DNA of 64,000 bases, taken from assembly GCA_019914995.1 (NCBI GenBank), contig CM034140.1:682001-746000 (forward strand). Reading direction: 5' to 3'. This DNA comes from Acanthochlamys bracteata. Its lineage: Eukaryota; Streptophyta; Magnoliopsida; Pandanales; Velloziaceae. This document shows, one piece after another, positions 1 to 9,457 of this stretch. The first letter of the stretch is position 1; every line of letters begins with the position of its first letter. Position numbers and translations under genes: made by a program. Below the pieces are notes generated by a model that saw nothing but the letters and a program-made list of their open reading frames with translations, had not been told where the DNA came from and did no database searches.

Positions 1-1052
1 TGCATAGTCAACATATTGCACAAATGTGACCAAATCCTTCACATTGATGTATTCTAATTTCCCAGTTCTCTTTTGAGGCAAAATACATGAACCTTTAAAC
101 AAGTTAACAAGCAAACAGGTATCAGGTAAAGGTGCTTTCTTTAGAAGCAGATCATCAGTAAAAAATCTAGTCAGGATACTGTGAGTTATATCAACCTTAA
201 AAAAAAAACTAACCAGCACGAGAACAGGAAAACTACCCTGCTTTTAACACCATTAATAACATAGGCAACAGAGCTCAATGAATGACAGAAATAAACGGCA
301 CAACTACAGCATGCCATTTAAAACCGGAACACTTTATTATCATATAATGGCAATGTTTACAAACCTAACCTCATAAGCAATACTTGTTTTTCTAAAAATT
401 TCTAAAATACTCTTCATTCCAGAGAAGCTACTTTTCATAAGCACTCCAAACATCCCTTTAGCCTGATCTTCGTTGTTATAGATGCTTTCACTTGACATTC
501 TGCTGACATTTCTTCAAACGTAAACCTTCATAACAAAGGAACAAGAATTAAAATTGCAAAACTCCAGTGTCAACCTCTAATCAAACTATAGAAAACTCTG
601 CTATCGTGGATTTGAAATAGATTTTTCACATGCATTACAAACTGATCATAAAACCATCTTCAATATTTATTTCCGAATGACTGAAATTTGGATCAATACA
701 TTTTTTTCTTGCCTCAATTAAACTTCTATCGGACAAATTTCTTCCATCAACTAATAAATAGTAATCGTTCCAATACACATTCGAGGTTTTGAAACAACGA
801 TACATAAGCAAACAAACAATTCATATAAATTCAAAAGAAAGTAAAAAAAGCCACCGAGAGAAAGAGCTCACTTCTTGAAAACCGCGGATTACAGAGCAGA
901 GAACAAATCTAAAATCGAGAGCGGTCGAAAGAGAGAGACGGAAAATCACCGACGAAGACTGCCTCCGGACAGTTTCCTTCAGGAGTAATATTGTAATCTA
1001 CGTTGGACTCAAGCAGGCCGTTCAATTTATTGGAAGGCCGACGAGATTTCAT
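1..1052 (-). CDS. 5' part of an unrecognised gene (off left edge)
   Basis: Three open segments on the minus strand look like exons. The first runs 1052-950, with the ATG at 1052 and ending at a GT donor. The second runs about 511-370 and ends AG|GTTAGG. The third runs 195-1, starts after a poly-T tract and AAG, and stays open to the window edge. The second and third join in phase 0, giving a stretch that contains SIAYEVDITHSILTRFF and later LEYINVKDLVTFVQYVDYA. The first exon does not join the second in frame, so another exon or a 5' UTR intron probably lies between 520 and 940. I do not recognise the protein and offer no function. The start faces the MFP2 start 484 bp away, so the two genes probably share a divergent promoter. 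Confidence 0.45.
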
Positions 1053-1535
1053 GGGCTCTTTTTGATGGGCTAGAACGATGACAAAATGTTCGGCGGGTCT
1101 TGTTTGCGCCTTGCGGGAGCTTCTTGAAAATATCGCGACCTGTTTCGATGACGTGGCATTGCCGTAAGATAAGATAGATCATTGGTAATCGCGGTTTGGA
1201 TTCAAATCAACCGATCTGAACTCGCGAAGTAAAAGAACCAGCCGATATAATATTGTTTTGGATCGAATCATGTTCAGATTTGTATGGAACCTGATCTAAA
1301 CCCCCCTCCTACGAAACACCCGTACCTAGAGGAGCTATGGGAAACGGTTTCGGCAACAGGGACAAGTCAGTCAGCTTCATGACAATGTCCATGCCGCCAC
1401 GCAACCACCGATACCCATTCGCACAAAAACCTTTTGCTTAACTCAACTGGTCTCTTCTGCTTCTCGACTTTGTTTAATTCAACGACGATCCAAGGAAGAA
1501 AACTAAAAATCGAGATAGAGATCACTGATCGATAG
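1053..1535. promoter_or_regulatory. Divergent intergenic region, left-edge gene / MFP2
   Basis: A 483-bp gap separates two start codons that point away from each other. It should hold both promoters and both 5' leaders. I see no clear TATA box; a GATGGGC-type (site II-like) word lies near 1065. Assignment rests on gene orientation only. Confidence 0.4.
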
Positions 1536-4500
1536 ATGGCGAAGGGGAGAACGGAGATTGAAGTCGGCAAGGATGGTGTCGCTGTCATAACAATCATCAA
1601 CCCTCCTGTTAATTCCCTTTCCTTTGATGGTAATTTATAATCAACTATTTCTTTAAGGGAATTCTTTTTACTTCTAATCACTGTTTGGATTAAAATTTTA
1701 GTTTGAATTGTCGCGAAACTCTCGATTATTTTTTGATCAGGAGTTTTTTGAGTTTCGATCAATCCGATTTTGAAGTTGCTGCACTGATAAATTTAAGATT
1801 TTTAACTAACATGCGGTTACATGAATTGCCAGTATTAGCCAGTCTGAAGGAAAACTACGAACAGGCTCTCAGGAGAGATGATGTGAAGGCAATTGTGGTT
1901 ACAGGTATAGATATGGATTTTCTATACTAATTGTAATTTGCTAATTAATATGGTTGTTTTATTAACATTCTCCGCTTGAGCAGGTGCAAATGGGAGATTC
2001 TCGGGAGGTTTTGATATTAGTGCCTTTGGCAATATGCATTCCCAAAAGAGTAGGCACTATAATTCCCCTTCAACTAAGCTGGAGTCTATTTATTTTATTC
2101 ATCTCATGCCACTGACAACTTCATGTTTATGATCTGCAGCGGAGGTAGCAAGGCCTGGATTTGTTGCAATAGACATCCTCACCAACACTGTAGAAGGTAC
2201 TTCTTTCAGACATCTAGTAGTACATCTACTTATACTACCTATCTGATCTTTAATTGCTCCATTATTAGTAGAGCTTGTCATTGTTCATCAATCTGAGACT
2301 ATTTGGCAGCTGCAAAAAAGCCTTCTGTTGCTGCAATAGATGGCCTTGCTCTTGGCGGCGGACTTGAAGTTGCAATGGTTGGCCCTTCTATGCCTTTTTT
2401 ATAATTAAGTTTGCATAAAATGCCCCTATGCACTATCAAATTCTATATGCTGCATTAAAAAATTTCTTAATAGATGTATTGTTACATCTGGAAACAGGCA
2501 TGCAATGCGCGCATCTGCACGTCTACTGCTCAGCTTGGTCTCCCTGAACTTCAATTAGGCGTTATCCCAGGCTTCGGAGGTATGCAGTATTCTGGCACAT
2601 CAAAGTGACAGAAGTATAGACAATGTGCAAATCATTATTACTTTTTTATGCCGTAAAACTCAATTTCCTGGCTTTTTATGTTGTTTCTTTGACTGTTGCT
2701 GTTTGCAGGAACTCAACGACTTCCACGTCTTGTGGGTCTCACAAAAGCTCTTGAAATGATATTGGTAATTTCTGCGTTCATATTATACGCTTTTGATATT
2801 AACTCTCAATTTGATACCAAACTTCATTTCTCTCAATAGATGTCCAAGCCAATAAAAGGAGACGAAGGTCATACCTTGGGTCTTGTTGATGCTATCGTCC
2901 CACCAAATGAATTGGTAAACACCGCTCGTCAATGGGCGTTGGATATTGTTGAATGTAAGAGGCCATGGGTTAAGAGTCTTTATAAAACAGACAAGCTGGA
3001 ACCACTAGGAGAGGCCCGGGAAATACTTAAGTTCGCGAGGGTGCAAGCCCAAAAGCAAGCCCCCAATGTTCAGCACCCTTTCCTTTGTATTGATGCAATT
3101 GAAGAGGGTATAGTCTCAGGGCCTCTTGCTGGACTGTTAAAGGTAATGTACCATTTTCTTATGATTACAATATGGAGAGATTTGCATTTTGATTTAATGG
3201 ACTATATTGAACTTGCACTTCTAATAATTGTGCTTAACATCTTGTTTTGATAGGAAGCTGATGTTTTCCAGACTCTTGTACATTCTGATACCTCCAGAAG
3301 TTTGGTCCATGTCTTCTTCGCACAACGGGCTACTGCAAAGGTTAAAGAAGAGTTTTTTTTCCCCTCCACCTCTCTGTGCTCATTTAATCATTGTTAGCAA
3401 CAATGTATTAATCTCATCCTATGTGTGGCCTTCTTTTTCGCCTAGATCAGTAGTTATGTTACTACCATATAGAGTTGATTATGATAGTGGTAGATGTATA
3501 AGCAGATCGGAAGCTGATAATGATGCACACAGAATCAATTCTCCCGCCTCCCTCTTTATCCTTCTATTTTTTTCTTTCCTGACCTTCTATGTTGTCCTTT
3601 TGTGAAAAGTGAAAAGGCAGTGGTGAGCTCTCTATATGTCTTGTTTAGTCTAGTAACTGATATTTTCTAAGCTTATGTTTGTTTAGAGTTCGAAACAATA
3701 AAGTTGTTGGCTTCTTCACTTTCTTTTTTGAGCATTTTATTTTATTTGTAAATGAAAGGCTGCAAGTGGTCTATTCAAGCCATACCAATAATATTGGTCT
3801 TCTTTAGTTATTATTTAGATTTAATAAACTTTTGCTAGACAAACTACATCTTGCCTTGCTCATTCCTTCGTCTTTTACAACAGCTAGCCTCATCCTACTT
3901 GGCCATTTTCCTTGAATTTAAGAAGAAAGTTTATGTGGTTTATGATAGACCTGTGATCTGTTTTACTTGGATCACTGCCCTTCATATTTTTGTGAAAGAT
4001 TTGACTTATTGATGGATTAATGATTTTGTAATACCATGAGCAATGATACTATTTCCTCCAGGTTGCTTGTCTTAAGTCCTTCTGTTCATTGAAATATACT
4101 GCTCTTTGATAGGTTCCTGGAATTACTGATCTTGGGTTGAGGCCTAGGAAAGTAACCAAAGTTGCTATTCTGGGAGGAGGACTAATGGGATCTGGAATTG
4201 CTACTGCTTTGATATTAAGCAACTACCGAGTACTTCTTAAGGAGGTAAATGAAAAGTTTCTGAAAGCTGGACTTGACAGGGTGAGAGGTAAAAGCTACAA
4301 CTATCCTTGTGGTGGCCTTATCTCCTAAATGCTTGGGGTTATTGTGTGTTGACGCATACATTACATTTCAGCTAACCTGCAGAGTCAGGTTAAGAAAGGG
4401 AAAATGTCTGAGGAGAAGTTTGAGAGGACCCTTGCTCTTCTCACTGGTGTTCTTGATTATACTCGCTTCAAGGAAGTAGATATAGTCATTGAGGCAAGTT

Positions 4501-6548
4501 CCGTCACTCTATGTGGCTGTTGATGTTTACTCTCTTTTTCTCCTATTAGTAACTTTGAAAAGAATGATGGACAGGCGGTTATTGAGAATGTCTCCTTAAA
4601 GCAAGAAATATTTGCTGATTTGGAGAGATATTGCTCTCCCAATTGCATACTAGCTAGCAACACGTCAACAATTGATTTGAATCTAATTGGGAAAAGAACG
4701 AAATCACAAGACCGGATAATTGGTGCACACTTCTTTAGGTATGCTTGTTAAGATTTGTAGAAACAGCTTACATTTAAATATCTCATAATTTCTGCATTCG
4801 CTTGCAGCCCTGCGCATATCATGCCACTGTTAGAGATAGTCCGTACACATAAAACATCTCCTCAAGCTGTTGTGGACTTGCTTGATCTTGGAAAGAAGAT
4901 CCGTAAGACTCCTATAGTGGTTGGCAACTGCACTGGGTTTGCAGTAAATCGGATGTTTTTTCCTTACACACAGTCAGCATTTTTACTTGTCGATCATGGG
5001 TTGGACGTATACAAGATAGACCGTGCTGTTACGAAATTTGGAATGCCAATGGGCCCTTTCAGGTTTGTTTTAATACCTTAAAAGCTTACCACCACCACAA
5101 ACACCCTACCCACTCTACCAGGGTAAATCTTGACCGCAGATTTCTTCTTTTGCCCACAGATTAGCTGATCTAGTTGGTTTTGGGGTCGCTGTTGCTAGTG
5201 CTACACAGTACCTCGAAAGTTATCCTGAAAGGTGCTATAAATCGATGCTCATACCAATAATGGCTGAAGATAAAAGAGCTGGTATTTTTTATGTTCACCG
5301 TCATATTTTGTTGTCGTAGTATGGAGTACCTCGCCTTTACTTTGTACATGATGGAAAGTCTTGCAATAATATGTGCTTGGAGATATTCAGATTTGAGAGT
5401 AGTTAAGAGTTAAAATGTCATGGCATGTATGACAGGTGAAGCTTCTCGTAAGGGCTTCTATATATATGACGATAAGCGGAAGGCTAAACCAGATCCAGAA
5501 GTAATGAAGTATATTGAGAAGTCAAGGAGTATGGCTGGGACTACTCCTGATCCTGAGGTCTGGTTACCATCGCTAATTCACTGGCTTACTAGGCTAATGG
5601 ATTATAAGTAGTCATTATCTCGTTTCTCATATTATTATACCAACAAGTCAATGAAGCCTTAAAGGTTATCTATAATACTGAGGTTGCACACTTTACTGCT
5701 CTAGCTTGTACATTTATCTTGCCTGTGTCTTTGTGGCTTTTGTGGTGTAGAGGAACAGTTTGCATGTTATTATCAAAGATGCACTTCATGATGTATGCAG
5801 TTAAATATAAAGTCAGTATCCTTTCTGAATTGTCTAGGTTAGGTTCATCTACCTCACTTGATCGCTGATCTATCTTTACGCTTGAAGCGCAGGTCTCTTG
5901 GTGCTTCTCAAACCCTAGTCCCTAGTGTGCTCCTGAAACAATCTATTAGACATCCTTTCGTCTGCTAGAGATAGAGTCAACCTGTTCATATTTCCTTTAA
6001 ACTGAGTTTCAAATGTTTATGGACTTAATGTGGTTAAATGCAGCTAATGAAGCTGTCAGATAAGGATATCATAGAGATGGTTTTCCTTCCGGTTGTGAAT
6101 GAGGCCTGCCGAGTCCTTGATGAGGGAATTGCTGTTAAGGCGTCAGATCTTGATATTGCCTCTATCATGGGAATGGGCTTCCCACCATATAGGTGATTTC
6201 TGCAATTATGTTGCGTAAATTTCTTGCACATGAAAAAACATACTCTTATTTGAATCTCAAACTTTGCATCCATGATCAGGGGTGGTATGATGTTCTGGGC
6301 TGATTCTCTCGGAGCACACTATGTGCATTCGAGATTGGAAGCATGGACGAAGAAGTACGGGGATTTCTTCAAGCCGTGCACCTATCTTTCACATCGAGCA
6401 GCTAAAGGCTTGTCGCTGGTTAGTCTTGAACTGCATTCTCTTTTTTATTCAATTATGAATCAAGCAAAATTTCTTTGCTCTTATTTGCTCATAATATTGT
6501 GACTTTTGTCAGAGTGCACCATCTAGGCAGACGAAATCCCGCATGTAA
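1536..6548 (+). CDS. MFP2: Peroxisomal fatty acid beta-oxidation multifunctional protein
   Basis: The enzyme performs the 2-enoyl-CoA hydratase and L-3-hydroxyacyl-CoA dehydrogenase steps of peroxisomal beta-oxidation. I place 18 exons: 1536-1629, 1833-1904, 1984-2049, 2140-2196, 2310-2377, 2498-2579, 2709-2764, 2840-3142, 3254-3340, 4113-4287, 4372-4493, 4575-4738, 4808-5062, 5160-5281, 5436-5557, 6044-6192, 6280-6418 and 6513-6548. They total 2169 nt, or 722 aa, the usual family length. The hydratase domain shows the glutamate pair E116 (GLALGGGLEVAM) and E136 (LPELQLGVIPGFGGTQ). The dehydrogenase domain shows the NAD-binding GGGLMGSG near residue 318 and H446 (GAHFFSPAH). The protein ends SRM, a plant PTS1-type signal. 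The intron after 4493 has a GC donor (AG|GCAAGT). The body resembles Arabidopsis MFP2; AIM1 is the alternative paralogue. Confidence 0.93.
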
Positions 6549-7291
6549 CATCACCAATCACGTAGTTGCTTTAAATCCTGCTTGCTGCAAACAACTATGG
6601 TTGGCCAGTCGATGAGCACGAGGTGCTACATATAAGTGTTAAAACACGAACGAGTATATGCATCTGTTAATAAATTCTAGTTTCTTAACATGTATACCAG
6701 TCGCGGTAATGCACTTGCTGCTAAGTATAATTTGCTATGCTATTCGACGATGATTATGTTTGTGAACTATTTCTCTATTAATGGCTCCACAGCCACAGGT
6801 TGTCGCTTATTTAGATGTCACTGGTATCTCTGCGGCGTTTTGCGGTGATTTTAAAAAGTAATCTTATAAAACGAAAAATATTTTTATCGTATTTTAAAAA
6901 ATAAATTTTATTTATTTGATCTAATAATAAATTTTATTATATAAAATTATTTTATATTTTTTAAATTTTAAAATAAATTTTATAAAAAATTTATTAAAGC
7001 TGAACGGTCCCCTTCGGCTGTTTAGGTTTTCTTGCCTGCTTAGATGGTTGATTTAATAGGCCTCATTTTCAACTGGACTAGCCCATACCTACAAGGCCCA
7101 TATTTCCGCAACGCTCATTTAATGCAACATCAATCATAATGGTACATGATAATGAGAAGGATTAGAGAAGGTGTAAAACTACCAAATCGCAATTATATGG
7201 GTCAATCTGAAAATTTCTCTTTTTCATTTTTCCTTCTCGAGACCGGCTTCAGAGAATTAAACTCCGATCTCAATCTCTCGCCGGAGCTCCG
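6549..7291. other. Intergenic: MFP2 3' region, AT-rich element, MED28 promoter
   Basis: The first part is probably MFP2 3' UTR. An AT-rich MITE-like copy sits at about 6830-7010. Between 7050 and 7110 there are several GGCC and GCCCA words, including AAGGCCCATA, which resemble plant site II promoter elements and fit a MED28 promoter. No gene seen. Confidence 0.5.
6830..7010. mobile_element. AT-rich MITE-like element, copy 1
   Basis: An almost pure A/T block of about 180 bp begins in a GCGTTTTGCGG word and ends near AACGGTCC. Its inner part (AAATAAATTTTATT, TTTTAAATTTTAAAATAAATTTTATAAA) matches the layout of the other copies in this window. Borders are approximate and target-site duplication was not resolved. 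Confidence 0.5.
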
Positions 7292-8982
7292 ATGGGCGAG
7301 CCAGCGCCACCACCCCCGCAGCAACAAACTCCGGCGTCTCAATCTCCTTCTCCGGCGCCAGCGCTGCCCCTGAATCAACAGCAGAAGCAGCAGCAGAGAG
7401 GAGAACGGGAAGAGATGATGGCTTGTGTGGCGGCGCTTGAAGCCGCCTTACTACCTTGTCTTCCAGCCCGAGAGCTACAGGCTGTTGATCGATCTGTCCA
7501 CTCTTCACACCAGAGTGAGTTCGCTCTCGCTCTCGCTCTCTCTCTCTACCTTCTTTGGTTGCTTTTTGTTCGGTCCTTAGCTTGTTTTTTTGGCTCAAGG
7601 TGTTCGACTGTTCGTTGATTTGCCTGAACGTTTACTACTGTGCATATGATAGTTTCTGAGTTCTAGTCGAGTCTTTTGTCTAGAATTGTGTGTGAAGGAA
7701 AAGCGGTATAGCAATTGTATAACACAAACTACTTGAAATACGAAGTTTGAAATTTTGATGCCGATTCAACTCTTGCTAAACTGGAACCTACTTGTAACCT
7801 AGACCAAACATGAATTTTGCCAAGCATGTCCAGTTTAAACTGAAGACACTCGGATAATTTGAAGTTGGAACTCATAGTCTGAACAGTAATCAAGATGCCA
7901 ATAAAAAGATGCCTATAATACTTTAATGGCTCCATTTGGCCTTGTCCTGATTTTAATGTGATTTTGTTCCACCTTGGTCTAGGCAAATGATGTTATCCTG
8001 AATTGGAAATTGACCGGATAATTGTTCTGATATGTGTTTCTGTTTAAAGAATATCCAGCAAGTGCAGTTGTTTCATAAAAAAGCACCAAGTTTTAAAGAA
8101 GCTTTAAAAGATGGCCACGAGATAGTGAAGTACAGCCATAACCATGAAATTTGAAATTGTTGAATCATGGATTTATCCATGATCTTAGCACATCTACAAG
8201 ACATTCTAGGCAGAACGTTCTGTTGTTTATAAGCTTATTCAGATACTAGCTTTTGATGAACTTGGACCTTCTTCTGCCAATATGTGTCCATTAAGTATTT
8301 AATTAATAGCCATCGTATGTAATATATGTATTTGAAGGAAGAAGATGCAGGTGAGTGCTGATGGGGAGTTGCAGTTGCGGACCAAATCTTTGTGTGATAT
8401 TCTAGTTACTTGGAAGAAATAATTCTATGGTCGTAGGCTTTAATTAGTCATATATCATAATTCAATGTATAGTTTTTAATAGTTCACTGAAAATAGTGGA
8501 CATGCCTTCCATTTATTTGGTGTTTAATCATGACCAAAATTTCAGTAGGAGACAATTCTTAATGAGAAGCTTTTTCCATGCACTGGGGCATTTCCATTTA
8601 AACTTTTCTTGTAGATATGCTTGATCCTGCTTAAATACTTGCAGTTGATGTCCAACGGCATGCTAGAGATTTTATGGAAGCAGCAAAGAAGCTCCAACTT
8701 TATTTTATTAGCTTGCAGAAAGAGGAAAGGCCAACCAAGGAAGTTGTGCTTAAGAAGGTAATACCTTTAAGCTAGAATGCGGGAAACTTCCATATGATGA
8801 TTCTTTAACTATGAAACTTCCCATCTGAATCGGCTTCATGTTTTCAGGAGATCACTGCAATGGAAGAAGAGCTGAAAATCAAGTCTGAGCTTATTGAGAA
8901 GCACGAAAAACTCATCCAAGGTTGGAAGAAAGAATTGAGGGAACAGCTTGACAAACATATTACTGAGTTGGAGAAAGTGTAG
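7292..8982 (+). CDS. MED28: Mediator complex subunit 28
   Basis: A head-module subunit of the Mediator coactivator that links transcription factors to RNA polymerase II in the nucleus. Exons are 7292-7514, 8645-8757 and 8848-8982 (471 nt, 156 aa). The N-terminal 45 residues are rich in Pro and Gln and vary between species. From MMACVAALEAALLPCLPARE the protein follows Arabidopsis MED28 closely, through RHARDFMEAAKKLQLYF, and ends in a charged, probably coiled-coil helix (ITELEKV). The start is the first ATG of the frame and directly precedes the low-complexity leader. Intron 1 is about 1.1 kb. Identification is by recalled family sequence; the length fits. Confidence 0.9.
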
Positions 8983-9457
8983 TTGAATTTTTAATTTTTC
9001 GCATTTTTCTGTTGTAGTTCTGTTCTATGAACTCACAAGTACATGTAATATACTGCACGAGAAAGGGACGCATCTCACATGTACAGATGTACTCAAATGT
9101 GATCTTGTGCTCCTTTTTTACGTACTTATATAAATATCAAGTTAATGAATTTTTTTAATGTATTAATTCGTAATGTGTAAAGTATAATGAGAAGGTTTTG
9201 ATAAATCCTGCAAGTTTTAAGAAGTGTTTATAAAATAGAATTTTTCTGAAATAAAAAGTATATTTTTTTTAAAAATAAGTTTTATTTTTTAATTTAAAAA
9301 AATAAAAAAATAAAAAATTTTATTATATAGAATTTTATTATATTTTTTAAATTTTTAAATAATTTTTTTAAATATTTATAAAATATAATAAAAAATTTAA
9401 AAGAATCGTTTTCCTGTTTGGAAAACGTAATTTCAAAAGCATTTTAAGAATTATTAT
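8983..9457. other. Intergenic: MED28 3' region and AT-rich element
   Basis: MED28 3' UTR is followed by AT-rich element copy 2. No gene seen. The HSP90-carrying element starts directly after. Confidence 0.45.
9205..9430. mobile_element. AT-rich MITE-like element, copy 2
   Basis: A block of about 225 bp, over 85% A/T by eye, with the family's inner layout: an AAATAAGTTTTATTTTTTAA word, a TTTTATTATATA word, TTTTTTAAATTTTTAAATAA, then ATATTTATAAAATATA. It ends near TTTTCCTGTTTGGAAAACG. Borders are approximate. Confidence 0.5.
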
